From Caprimulgus europaeus (Eukaryota; Chordata; Aves; Caprimulgiformes; Caprimulgidae), in contig OU015541.1 of assembly GCA_907165065.1 (NCBI GenBank), positions 13,861,501 to 13,925,500 of the forward strand: DNA of 64,000 nucleotides. The letters are read 5' to 3'. Below, in pieces: positions 13,301 to 24,138 of the stretch. Every line of letters begins with the position of its first letter. The stretch's first letter is position 1. The translations under genes were made by a program, and so were the position numbers. The notes beneath the pieces were generated by a model. It was not told the DNA's origin. It did no database searches and saw only the letters and a program-made list of their open reading frames with translations.

Positions 13301-14749
13301 ATAAACCATCTGAAGAAGCAGAAGTCATCCCAGGTCAGGCTGAAATAGCTAGAAACCACTGCTAATTTCCAGGTTCATTAACATTTTTGTTTTTAAAAAG
13401 GTAACTTTCTGTCACTAGGAAAGTATAATATCTATAGCAAGTGGAAGCTGGGATATAATTTTAGCCTTGATTCTTGAGGTGATAATATTTTGCACTGTCA
13501 AGTAGGGGTGCAGCATGTGTTGATGTGTTGGAATACAGACAAAAACATTTTTAAAGTGTAGTACATGTACCTAACTTCAGAGCAGAGGTTATCTTGGGAA
13601 AGTCCCACCCTGCCATGAAATGCCCAGTGATGATGTGTTGCGTAAAAGCAAAAGCAGAGCCTTGGAAACATTAGAAAAAATTAGAGGGATGAAACTGAGC
13701 TAAAATTAATTTTGACATTTAATCCTAGATCTATTGGCAAATCTCACAATAGATATTTTTTTCCTGTCACCCTGGCAAAGCAGAGCTACGAGAAACTGGT
13801 TTTTAAAAAAAAAAATTAATTTCTAAGATCAGCTGCCAATCTCCTCACTGGGCTGTGGGTGAACATAGGAGATCCCTCACACCACCGAAATACTGAATAA
13901 GTTTAGAGAAAGAAGCCAACTATTGCAAGCTCAGAAGATCATTTATAAAACAAAAATCACTCTCTGCTGCATTGAAAAGCCTGAGAGATGCTCTCAGAAA
14001 GATTAATTTTCTGGGTAGAGGAGGAGAGCGTCAACTTCACCTCTGAAAATGAACCGGTGAGATGATTCAATCACATCACTTCCAGAGCGTGAGCCCAACC
14101 ATTCATTCAAAGCCTAGTTGTAAGAAATGACTCCTTTACTTTAGGAGGTAGAACGCTGAAGAAGAAGCTGCTAAACTTGGTCACAGTATTTGACATCCTT
14201 GAAATCCAAAGCAATACCTCTTCTCAGCCACTGCACAGTAAAATTAAAGATATGAAGCCAAATTCATCTCTGGTGTAATACTCCTGCCAGTGGCTGAGGA
14301 GGCACCTGGGATTAATTTCCCTCTATTATCCAAGTGGCACAAGACCCTGTCACATTGCTTTGAATGTTTTTTGTATCTCTTAATTACAGAAGCCTTATTC
14401 ACTAAGTGTCCCACGTGCAAAATGAAGTGGCTCTGAGGATGGGGTATGGAGCTAATCGTAGCCCACGGGGTGTGACTCCCACCCATGTCACGTGGGCAAA
14501 AGGTAGGAAGCTGCTAGAATTTACTGGTTTCTTGTGTAGAAAAAATATCTCCATCAGGTGGTTGGTGGTGGAGGAGGGAATGTGGACTTTGGTGTTCCTG
14601 CCTCGGTGAGGGGCATTTGAGTGCTCACTGGATTTGGGGGCTGGGTTAGAGGCTCATTGCCCTTAACCAGTGTGTCACTGGCAGAGTTGAGCATCACCTC
14701 CCCAAACTCTTGGGTCACCCTCTGACACCCTTGCTAGATGGTGGCAGAG
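10331..14749. other. Unique non-coding sequence
   Basis: No gene recognised. It contains a purine-rich open frame of 199 codons at 12361-12960 (+) without any known domain, which I treat as chance, and short A-runs near 12400 and 13805. Confidence 0.5.
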
Positions 14750-15142
14750 CCTCTGACTGAGGGAACTGGGGTTGTTGAGCCTGGAGAAAAGGAGGGGAGA
14801 CCTTCTGGCTCTGTCCAAGTCCCTGCAAGGAGGGTGGAGAGAGGTGGGGGTGGGTCTGTTCAACCAAGGACCAAGGGACAGGACAAGAGGAAATGGCCTC
14901 AAGTTGTGCCCAGGGCAGTTGAGATTGGATGTGAGGAAGAATGTCTTTGCTGAAAGGGTTCTGAGGCATTGGAAGGGGTTGCCCAGGGCAGTGGTGGAGT
15001 CCCCATCCCTGGAGGGATTGAAGAGTCGTGTAGACATAGTGCTGAGGGACAGGGGTCAGTTGGGGACTTGTCAGTGTTGGGTTCATGATTGGACTCCATG
15101 GGCTTAAAGGTCTTTTCCAATCAAGGTAATTCTGGGATTCTA
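14750..15142 (+). repeat. CR1 LINE 3' end, 'gtggtggagtcccc' subfamily
   Basis: Contains GAGGGAACTGGGGTTGTTGAG, GGGCAGTGGTGGAGTCCCC and a tail TTGGACTCCATGGGCTTAA. It closely matches the copies at 19094, 37664 and 61987. The ORF2 C-terminal frame is interrupted; no complete protein remains. Confidence 0.92.
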
Positions 15143-16412
15143 TTCCCACATGCCTTCTCTTTTTATCTGGGGTAAAGCTTGTAAAGTCAATCTGTGCAAG
15201 CTACACCTGTATTTTATTTATATTCCTGGACATAACCCACTCCTTTGCTTACAGTTTGCTTGTGGAAAGCTTACACTTTCCTGGAGAAATCATAAACGTC
15301 AGTGTGGTGTGCTGGGTCTTGCTGCACCGAGGTGAGAGCTGGGACAGCACTGGCCCAAAACCCACCCGAGATGGGTCCAGTCCTCATCTGAACAATCCCA
15401 GGCACTCCCTCCTCCCTGGTGTGCATGCTCCTCTCTTATGCAGCTAACCTTACCTTGCTGCCCCAAATTTACATGAGCATCACCAGCCAGGTCAGGTTTA
15501 AGGAAGCACTTACCATCCAGTCTTCTCCTCCCACACAGCAGCACTAAGGAGGAGGATGACAAGATGTTAAACTGGCCTGTGAGACAAGGATAACAGGTGC
15601 CCAAACAGTCAAAGTCCAAAGTGAAAAGCAAACTTGGGACAGGTGTGAGCACAGAGCCTGTGGTCAGGGCTTTTCAGTCAAGCTGGCTACAGCTGGCCTC
15701 CCAAGTCTGTGTCTGGTGAGTAAATTCACTTTCTGAAGTGCTGCCCCACATCTTGGAGGAAGGATCTGCTGGTCACTTGGTGCTTTGAAAAAATCAGGAG
15801 CGTCTTTCATTATGGGTTTAAGGAGGTGAGGTTAAGGACAAGGAGCTCTCTGCCTTCATTAGTGAAAGTGTTTCCCCTCAGGTGTTGAAACCTCTGGCCA
15901 GCAGAAAGAATACATATGACCTTTGAGAGGACAGGTCTCCACAAACCATAAAAGATCCTCCTCCTGCTACATCACGTACTTCTTAAACTAAGACCTGCTC
16001 GCTGTGGCACTCTGAAGCAGAGACTATTGACACAGTCCTGAGCTGGCTCTGCAGACTCTCAGCTGTCATTCCCAAGTCTGCATGTTGATGTTGCCCCAAA
16101 GAGCAGATTTACCAAGAAAACTCAGGAAGATGAGGCCTTGCACAGAGGTTTGTGCCTCTGAGCACCGTTACTGTCTTGCCATGATGCCGAGCTGCCCCTC
16201 CTGCACTCTGCTGGTGTGTGGCATTTTCACCTCACAAAGACCTGAGCTGCTCCTGAGTGGTTTTTGATGTTTGCTGCCAAATCTCTTCATAAACAACTAG
16301 GTCATCGGTGCAGCTGTGTTTTCTATGTTCAGCCTCTGTGAAATATGCTAAACTTGTGATTTGTTATATTTTCATTTCATAAAAATAAAGTCAGGTGATG
16401 ATCTGATGAGTT
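15143..16412. other. Unique non-coding sequence
   Basis: No repeat or gene recognised between the CR1 copy and the solo LTR. Confidence 0.55.
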
Positions 16413-17008
16413 TGTGGTGGTTTAACCCAGCCAGCAGCTAAGCACCACACAGCTGCTCGCTCCCTGCCCCCCACCCCAGGGAACAGGGGAGAGAATGGGA
16501 GGGGTGAAAGTAAGGAGACTTGTAGGTTGAGGTAAGAACAATTCAATAAGGAAATAAAATAAATATAAAATAATAATGCCAATAATAATGGTAATAATAA
16601 TAAAATATGAAAATGAGTGATACACAGTGCAATTGCTCACCACCTGCTGATAAAGATCAGCCCATTCCCAGAAAACAATCCCAGAGGAGTGACAATCCCA
16701 AAACTGCAATCCCAGAAGAGCAAGATCCGAAGAGATGAAGACACCGAACATGACATTCTAATGGCATATCCAAATGCCAATTTAGGTTTTCAATTTTAAT
16801 CTCTCTTTCCCCCCCCCCACCCCAGTCCTTTGCACCTGCAGACCAGCAAAACATGGGGAGACTGGAAAGTCCTTCAGTTTCCAGCAACAATTGAAAACAT
16901 CAGTGTGTTATCAATGTTCTTCTCATACCAAATCCCACACTGAAATAAAAACACAGCACTTTCTAGCTACTAAGAAGAAAATTAGCTGTCCCAGCTAAAA
17001 CCAGGACA
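16413..17008 (-). mobile_element. Solo LTR of an avian endogenous retrovirus (copy A)
   Basis: The segment opens TGTGGTGGTTTAACCC and closes CTAAAACCAGGACA, the reverse complement of a TG...CA LTR. About 596 bases. It is flanked by GAGTT (16408-16412) and GGGTT (17009-17013), a 5-bp target duplication with one mismatch, which suits an ERVL-type element. No retroviral genes lie beside it, so it is a solo LTR. The same family recurs at 34520, 53637 and 63821. Confidence 0.88.
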
Positions 17009-19093
17009 GGGTTCTACCTCCATGGAACTCCATTTGGGTGATACACTAAATGTTAGGAGGAAGCACAGAGCTTGGGTTTGATGTCTCAAGGTGTCCAAGC
17101 GCTTGTATCACCTTGAACACAAGAAGAAACTTGCTGATGTGTTTTACAGGATTGGAACCTTTTATCTTCAGCATATTCATGTTAATGGATTTTTTTTTTT
17201 TTTGGGCAGAAAATAATTTGCTTGTAAGCACCAGCCAGTTTGGTATTTGACAAAAGAAGAGGAGATATTTGACCAAAGGAGAGCAGATACTTTTGCTTGG
17301 GCAGAAGAACAATGTAAGTTGATGTGTGAGTATCCTTAACGCTTCTCTGTCATGTTTGAGCTTGTTTTGTTTTGTTATATTTGGGTTTCTGGAATGTTTT
17401 ATCCTATCAATGACATTAATTATGGAGTAATTGCCTTAGTAGCATCTAACAACTCTCCTCTTTTTTTTTTTTTCAAATAGATTTTCACACAATGTGTAAA
17501 CTTTGCTGTATGTGTGCTACATACGTTTCTTGTGCCGCGAAAGAACGTGTAGACAAAATAATGTTTTTCCTGTCGGAAATTCAATGGGCATCTAAAGCAA
17601 AGTGACAGGTGGTTAAATAGCTGCATTTAAAGGATGTCAAGAAGAATTTTTGGACAGGTACCAAAACCCAATGCCAAAAAGAAGGCCTAATACCATCTGG
17701 TTTGTTAGCAGAGACACGCAATTTTACATTAGATTTTAAATAACATGAAATGCTAAATTCCTAACCTTGATTTGTAGGTCAAAGCTAGCTTATCTAGATT
17801 GTGGATGTTTTTATTTACTAGCACAGTTCCTGACCCAGAGCTCACACAGGTAAACCAAGAGGCTTACAATCAAACCCATTTTAAAGCACCGGGAAGCTCT
17901 TGAGTTGCATTTAATTTTGTTTTGTATTACATGTAAATCCAGATGCAATGTGGATTTAATTAATCCAATTTAATTGCATTTTAATGTACACATTTGCATT
18001 GTGTTTATTGGCAATTGGTTTTATCCATTTGTTCAGCATTTTTATGACCAATGGAAATACTGAATATTTAGAGATCTATATACTTCCTAGCAGGCATGAG
18101 GAGTGTAGCCCTGAATTAAATAGTTCTCAGGCATAAACTGGGGATAAGACTAAAATGTCAAAATATAGCTGCATAATACAGTGGAAAAATGATATCAGTA
18201 TCTGCGAGTAATAAACTGTGTTGTGCTAAATTATTTTTAAAATCATTTCAGCAGGCATTTTAGATGGTATGTTGAGAAGAGGAAGGACTACTCTGAAAGA
18301 AATAACAAAACCAATAGATTCAGACAATTTTTCCTGCTTCTAAAAGGTGCCTTTGAAATGATGATTGTTCAGGTTTAGCCGAATATTTAGCAATACTCAC
18401 TGTAGAGTTTTTTTTTCCTTCTTTGTGAGGAGTCTGCCTGGCTTAAATGGGATTGCTGAGATAATCACGCTCTGCTGTTTCTGTTCCAGGGCTAATGTTA
18501 GGCATGAAATGCGAGTTGTCATGTTTGGAGCTTCTCTTTCAACGACCCGGCCAAAGCAACTCAAAACATTGTGGGTTTTGTGAGGAGTCAGTTGTGAGAA
18601 GAAGGAAGAGAACAGCATCTTTTCATTCCTGTGTTGGCTCAGCTCTGCTGTGAGCCTTGGGACGTGGGAGGTGTTGCTGGCTTTGCTGTCCCTTCAGCCA
18701 TGCTGGACAGTCCCTCTCGCCTTGATGCTTGGCCAAAACACAAGGTCTTTCTTGGTCCTCTATTTCTAAATCCAGAGGATGTTTTGCTGATTGATGGCTG
18801 ATCCATTGAGCCAAGTGAAAGCTGCTGAAGGGTCTGGACCATCTCTGTCTGTCTTCTTTGGCACCCAGCTCTCCCTACTGAAGACAGCAGCCAGCTTTGC
18901 TTTGTGACTTGTCCTGGTCAGGGGTTGTGCTGGGAAGCCAACCAATGCCCAGGTCCACCAGGTTATTGTCTTCTGACAGTCTAACAAGTTGAAAGGCTGA
19001 AGACACAAGATGAGCTGGAAGAACATAGCGTGGCCAGCAGGAACAGGGAAGTTCTCTTACCCTTCCACTCAGCGCTGGTGAGGCAACTTGAAT
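17009..19093. other. Unique AT-rich non-coding sequence
   Basis: No gene seen. Poly-T tracts lie near 17190 and 17460. The most distinctive patch, at 17905-18070, is listed separately. Confidence 0.5.
17905..18070. promoter_or_regulatory. Possible conserved enhancer: homeobox and POU sites
   Basis: A dense AT-rich patch has TTTAATTAAT, a perfect ATTTGCAT (17992-17999), TTATTGGCAATTGG and GACCAATGG. The mix of homeodomain, POU and CCAAT motifs in unique DNA about 4 kb before the TOX2 start is suggestive only. Confidence 0.28.
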
Positions 19094-19600
19094 AATGGGT
19101 TCAGTTTTGGGCCCCTCAGTATCAGAAAGACCTTGAGGTGCTGGAGCATGTCCAGAGAAGGACAACGGAGCTGGGGAAGGGTCTGGAGCACAAGTGTGAT
19201 GAGTTCCCGGCTGAGGGAACTGGGGTTGTTGAGCCTGGAGAAAAGGAGGCTGAGGGGAGACCTTGTGGCTCTGTCCAAGTCCCTGAAAGGAGGGTGGAAA
19301 GAGGTGGGGGTGGGTCTGTTCGACCAAGGGACAGGACAAGAGGAAATGGCCTCCAGTTGTGCCCAGGGCAGCTGAGATGGGATGTGAGGAAGAATTTCTT
19401 TGCAGAAAGGGTTCTGAGGCATTGGAAGGGGTTGCCCAGGGCAGTGGTGGAGTCCCCATCCCTGGAGGGATTGAAGAGTCGTGTAGACATAGTGCTGAGG
19501 GACATGGGTCAGTCGGGAACTGGTCAGTGTTGGGTTCATGATTGGACTCCATGAGCTTAAAGGGCTTTTCCAATCAAGGCAGTTCTGGGATTCTGTAACG
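19094..19600 (+). repeat. CR1 LINE 3' end, longest copy of its subfamily
   Basis: It starts within the reverse-transcriptase region (TTTTGGGCCCCTCAGTATCAG, then GAGCATGTCCAGAGAAGGACA) and ends GCAGTTCTGGGATTCTGT. Nearly the same as 61987-62418 and 14750-15142. Several frames carry pieces of the ORF2 C-terminus but all are broken. Confidence 0.93.
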
Positions 19601-21199
19601 TTCATTTGATGAAGAGCGTTTCCTCTGCCAGCTTCCCTTGGTGCATATCTAAAGAAAGGAAAAAGAAAATCATTTATGGATATTAATAGCGATAACACTT
19701 TGTGACGCCAGGTTTTTCGGATCAGTCTCTGCTTGAGGTCTACCAAAGGCAGATGAATGTGCAAAGTTGAACAGCGCTGATTGTTGTCAAGCTCGTGCTG
19801 CAGGGATCTGAGGGGGCATTAAGAAAATGGTGCTTCGTTTGGGAGAGATGAGCTTTTAAAAGGGTTTGAATGGGATTGTTGCTGTCTCTCAGGCACCAAA
19901 AGGAAATTGGGTTGAATCTTCCAGGGAGATGCTGCAAGTTTGGTGACAAAATGTGTTAATTTTTGTAGGAAACATCAGAATTAAATCCCACTTTAAGTGA
20001 AAAAGCCAGTTCAGCCTTAACTGTAAAGCTGCTAGCAATGACTCCACAATATATGAAATATAATAATGATAATTAATAAAGATAATAATACAGTAAAACC
20101 TTTCTAATTCATACTAATGACTCAGAGGCTGCTTACTAATTACTGAATTTTGTGGATAAACAAGCTAGAATAATGCATTATAAAATACACTTTGTTCCAT
20201 TATTTTGACAACTCTCGTTTAGTTTTAATTATTTATGCTTCCTAATACTCTAGTCACTGTACTTGGGAAGGTTTCACAAAAATAATGAAGCTCTAATAAT
20301 TTGACATGTCAGTTCAGTATTTGCTGAAACAGGGAGGAAAAACCAGCCCGTGCTGGATGTGTGCAAATCAGGAAGAGCATGGAGCAGTTGAATACAGATC
20401 TTCCAAGTTGGAATGCAAAATCTTCGATATCTCTATAAAGCCTTTGACCGGGAGCCCTCACAGCAGCTCTCCTCGTGGAGAACTCCTGCAAGCCCACCTG
20501 CTTTGCTGCTAACTGCACAAGGATCGATGCTGATTCTCCAGAAAATCGTACGGTTTGAAAAATAATAATAAATGTGAAGTAGTTTTTGGGCCCAAATCAA
20601 TTTTTATCCTCAGATCAATTTTTTTTTCCAGCATCACAAGGGCTAAAAGCTTGGTTTTAATTTAAATGAGAATTACGATTTGTACATAATCACTTGATTC
20701 CCAGAGTTGGCTTTCCCTCGAAACCCCAGCCCACCTCCCCGCTCTGGAGTTTGGCAGGAGCTGGTCACGCTCTTGCAAAGAAAGCAGCTCATGGAAAGAC
20801 TCAGCATTTATTTAGCTCAGTTTTCCAGCTACGGAGAGACCTGTAGAGTGCAGGTTGTAACTGCACCTTCGTAATTGTGATTTAAACAAAAAAATAAAGG
20901 CCATTTCCATTGGAGATTTGCCAGAAAATTGGCTCTATCAGCCCCGTCCTGGCTGTCCGGGAGTGTATGGATCAGTTGCGGTAACTCATTGTACCTGCGA
21001 AGGGAATAACGTGCTGCAAAAACGCTTCATTTCGAACATTCTAATATTCTCTCCACTGGGCTGGTCTCCTAAAAGGGCTGTTGTGGGATGTGCGGAGCAG
21101 GGGGGGGGATCCCAGGGCTGGGTTCAGCCTGACCCCTCAGAGCATCCCCCCATTTTGGGGGGGGGCTGAGGGCCGGTCATCGGTGGGTGCTGCCTTTCC
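19601..21199. other. Unique upstream flank of the TOX2 island
   Basis: AT-rich unique DNA. A patch at 20040-20300 has TAATAATGATAATTAATAAAG and an AP-1-like TGACTCAG. Two inverted CCAAT boxes (ATTGG) lie at 20909 and 20928. No exon seen. It may hold distal promoter elements. Confidence 0.4.
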
Positions 21200-21358
21200 A
21201 GCAGCGGGGTCTGTAAGGAGGGAGAGGTGAAGCGGGTAGACCGGGGTGGGGGGAGGCTGCGGGTCTCCGTGAGTGGGGAGTAGGAACCCAAACCACGGCA
21301 GAGGCTGTGACCGGCTTGTCTCTCCCGGGGTGGGGTGCATGGGGAGACACGGGCCTGT

Positions 21359-21419
21359 CACGGCTGGACTCGATGATCTGAAAGGATGATCTTCGGTCCA
21401 ACTAAAACGGTTCTGTGAC
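21359..21419 (+). repeat. CR1 LINE 3' tail inside the CpG island
   Basis: The segment reads GGCTGGACTCGATGATCT and continues to a GGTTCTGTGA end. This matches the last ~55 bases of the CR1 copies at 51430 and 61987 (TTGGACT-GATGATCT, a TCCAA core, then the ATTCTRTG-type end). It is a very short, 5'-truncated piece with some mismatches, in the same direction as TOX2 and about 530 bases before its ATG. Confidence 0.65.
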
Positions 21420-21909
21420 CCAGCAGCGGGATCTCGGTGCCGTGTTGAGGGTGGCTCAGCACCATGCAAAGCATCGTGCTTCGGGGGGTGGGCAGCGGGA
21501 GCTTTGCAGGGGAAGGGAAGCTGCCCGGGACCGTCCTGTACCGGGAGGAGGGTGGCACCGGGCACGGGGTGTGGGTGCGGGCCGGGGGGACCTGCGAGGG
21601 AGCGGGAACCGGTGTCACACCCGCTCTGCCGTGTGTTGCAGCCTCTCCCTCCCGGCTGAGCTGGGGATGAGGCTGTGGGGGGGTCCCGCTCTCCTCCTTT
21701 ACCAGACGTCCCCGAAGCGGCTCCAGCCCCGGTACCGGCAGCGCGGGGGGGAGCGGCCCGGCCCCGCCGCGAACAATAGCGGCCCCGGCGCGGGGCGGTG
21801 CGGAGCGGGGCGGGCTGGGGGCCACCGCCCGCCCCCCCACCCCGCCGCCGCCCGCCCTCTCCCCGCCCCCCGCGCCAGAGGCACCGCCGCCGCCGCCGCA
21901 GCCGGGTCC

Positions 21910-22054
21910 ATGCCCGCTGGAGCCCCCGCCGGCCGCCGCCCGCAGCCCCGGCATGGACGTTCGGTTTTACCCCTCCGCCCCCACCGCTGTGGGCTCCCTG
22001 CCCGGCGCCGACCCCACTTGCCTGGGGCCGCTGGATTATTATCACTGCAACAAG
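21910..22054 (+). other. Overlapping upstream ORF in the TOX2 leader
   Basis: An ATG at 21910 lies 43 bases before the TOX2 ATG in another reading frame. It stays open through the whole exon (48 codons plus one base) without a stop. Its context is poor (T at -3, C at +4), so scanning ribosomes would probably mostly pass it. Whether it lies in the transcript depends on the unknown start site. A second upstream ATG at 21464 opens a 68-codon frame ending at 21670. Confidence 0.5.
21953..22054 (+). CDS. TOX2: TOX2 first coding exon (34 codons, partial CDS)
   Basis: TOX2 is a nuclear HMG-box regulator of the TOX family, active for example in lymphoid cells. This exon gives only the first 34 residues, the start of the N-terminal activation region; the HMG box lies in later exons outside the window. 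Seen: the peptide begins MDVRFYPSAP, contains AVG and PGA, and ends with LDYYHCNK. From memory of the family, YPSAP, PGA and LDYYH are TOX2 traits, while CLGP and a terminal CNK are shared with TOX. The ATG has a strong context (G at -3, G at +4). It is the only in-frame ATG after the in-frame TGA at 21668-21670. The exon ends AAG|GTACCG in phase 0, where the family normally splices into an exon starting with FDG. It sits inside a CpG island, as expected for a developmental gene. A paralogue (TOX) is the main alternative but fits less well. Confidence 0.86.
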
Positions 22055-22060
22055 GTACCG
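22055..22060 (+). other. TOX2: Splice donor of TOX2 exon 1
   Basis: The sequence AAG|GTACCG lies directly after codon 34, where family alignments break. GT is present and the exon side matches the AG consensus. Positions +3 to +6 (ACCG) are weaker than the usual AAGT. G-runs start at the end of the donor, at 22060, and continue to 22091; such runs can help weak donors through hnRNP H/F binding (established for other genes, inferred here). Confidence 0.8.
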
Positions 22061-22620
22061 GGGTGGGGGGGGCGGTGTGCGGGGGGGGCGGCTCCACTCC
22101 GCGAGTCCCGCAACTTCTCCTCGGGGGTAGGGGGGACGGAAAGTGCCGGCGGTGCCCGGGAGGGAATTTTGAAAGTGGTCTGGAAGCGGCGCGAGAAGAG
22201 CTGTCGGGTCCCCGGGCTGCCCCGGCACCGCCGCGCTCCCCGGCCGAGCGAACGGAGCTGCGGGGCGGGGGCCGCCCGAGCCCCGGGCGCTGCGGGCTGG
22301 AAGCGTTCGCGGCCGGGAGAGAAAGGCAGCGGGTGAGCTCGGCTCTCGGGGGCTGTTTGTTCCCGTGTCCCCCTCCAGCCGTGGGTTTATTCAATGTTTT
22401 CCCGATGTGCATGGGGTTGGCGGTTGTTGTGGTTCTTGTCGGGCACTTTTGTTGCTGTTTTGTGTTGTTTTGCACCTTTTTTCGTGAAGCTGCGGAGCTT
22501 TGGGCCGCGGTCACCGGTACCTCCTGAGCGGGGGCTCCGGCTCTGTCCCCCGCCGCCGGCACCCACCTTCCCGCGCTCCCGTGAAACGAGCACCCAGCCC
22601 CGGGGTGGGTGCGTGCGTGG

Positions 22621-23555
22621 GTTCCCCGAAACCCCCCAACATGGCGAGGAAAGCTCCCGAACCTGCCTGTTCCCCACTTTGCTGCGAGGGAAAGCACCTT
22701 CTCTTGGAAAGAGAGAGGGATGCGCGGGGGGATATTTGGGAGCTCCTGGAGGAAACGTCCTTCATCCCAGAGAAGCGGGAGCGAGGGGGTGGATGCTGTT
22801 CGCGGGGATAAAAGAGTTCTCTGCGAGTATCGCCTTCCTCGTGCATGGGGAAACAGCGCGGATGTTTCGGCGATAAAAGCCGTAGGAAGCAGAGCTGGTT
22901 GGAAGGAGGGAGGATCAGCACGATAAGCTCAGAGACATAACCCTGGCTGTGTCCTCCCGGGCCAAATTTGGGTAATTGCATTGAAAAAAAAAAAAAAAAA
23001 AAAAAAGAAGTTAATAAAGGGAGAAAATGCTCTCCTGCGTTGGGACTGCAGCTCAGGGCTCATCTGCCTGTTGTGGTACTTTGGGATCAAACTCTTTAGA
23101 AACAAGCAGAGGGAAGCCTGCGTGGCTTTCCAGAAAAAGCAAATTAATCTTTATGTGTCAATATATGTATTTAACGATTCTCTGTCATTTTATTTACATA
23201 TCTCTTTTGCTTAATTTGTAGCAAACCTAATCGTTCTCATTTGTTTTGAGAGGTCTGATTATGCTGAAAGGAAACACTTTACATTGATTTCTTCTGGATC
23301 CACGTACTGCTAGTTTCAAACTATTTTATTACCGTTGCCGTTGCTCTTAAAATGCTGAATATGCTCTTAAAATACTAACGAGAACCAGCTCACCTGGGAA
23401 CAGGTCACCCATGCCACCGACACATTGGCTGATAAAGTGTGCAAAAGCTCAAAGTCTGGGATTACAGGAGTGTGTGTCACTGGGAACTGCAGCAACCCCC
23501 AAATCTTGCTGGCTTTAGGAACTCGATTTTACCAAGAAGTTGTTAGATGTGGACA
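22621..23555. other. Intron sequence with poly(A) tract
   Basis: CpG density falls off here. A run of 23 A lies at 22984-23006, followed by AT-rich unique sequence. No exon recognised. Confidence 0.55.
22984..23006. repeat. Poly(A) run, 23 bases
   Basis: Uninterrupted A23. No retrotransposon body is evident just upstream, so it is scored as a simple repeat rather than a retro-tail. Confidence 0.95.
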
Positions 23556-23663
23556 TGATGAGCAACCTGGTCTAGTGGAAGGTGTCCCTGCTGATGGCAG
23601 GGGGGTTGGCACTGGATGAGCTTTAAGGTCCCTTCCAACCCAAACCAGTCTGGGATTCTGTTC
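23556..23663 (+). repeat. CR1 LINE 3' end, 'agcaacctggtctag' subfamily
   Basis: GAGCAACCTGGTCTAGTGGAA, GGCAGGGGGGTTGGCACTGG and CCAGTCTGGGATTCTG mark the last ~105 bases. The copies at 47510 and 57391 belong to the same group. Confidence 0.9.
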
Positions 23664-24093
23664 TCTGGTTTAGTTTGCCTTCCAGTTTTCCATGCGGGTC
23701 CCTGCAGTCTCACACACAGTGCTGCAGGCCCTTGCAGTGGGGCTGCATGGTCACAGCATCACCCGAGCTTTGGGGTACGTGGGGCCCCACGGTGTGAGCT
23801 CATCCGTGGCCTGAATCCCTGAGATTAGTGCCGGATTAGGCAGTCACAGCTGATCCGCGGGTCCTTGCTGTCGCGCGGCGTTGTGGACAAGGAGGCTGGA
23901 GGAGATCTTCTGGGTCTCCAGCCAGTGGGTGCGATCCAGCGCCGGTGCTGGCCAGGGTGGATGGGACACTGGAGAGGAGCACCCCGGGCAGTGACCACTG
24001 CCACCAGATGCTGCTGTTGTCGCTGCTACAGAGGATCTTAAGGCAGTGGGAGGAAGAAAGGAAGTGACTTACCTTTTGCTGATGTTCAGGGCT

Positions 24094-24138
24094 CCTTTTT
24101 TTTTCTTCTTTTTTTTTTTCTTCTTCTCTTCTTTTCTG
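24094..24138. repeat. Polypyrimidine (C/T) tract
   Basis: About 45 bases made up of T with scattered C. No family identity. Confidence 0.85.

Larger units (their letters stand above)
21200..22620. promoter_or_regulatory. TOX2: CpG island spanning the TOX2 promoter and exon 1
   Basis: CpG dinucleotides and G+C rise sharply here compared with flanking DNA and fall again after about 22620. GC-box (Sp1-like) sequences such as CCCCGCCCCC occur just upstream of the ATG, at about 21830-21870, and no TATA box is evident there. The TOX2 start codon lies in the middle of the island. The transcription start cannot be placed from sequence alone. Long open frames on both strands here reflect the lack of AT-rich stop codons and are not separate genes. 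Confidence 0.85.

Noticed and set aside
18875-19764. Two long minus-strand frames of 231-232 codons
   Set aside because: They run antisense through the CR1 copy at 19094-19600; Pro/Ser-rich antisense CR1 translation recurs at 14715, 37452 and 61717.
21415-22527. Open frame of 370 codons across the CpG island, and antisense frames of 332 and 363 codons
   Set aside because: All three strand/frame combinations are open because GC-rich DNA has few stops. Composition is Arg/Gly/Pro-rich without domains, and the sense frame crosses the splice donor.
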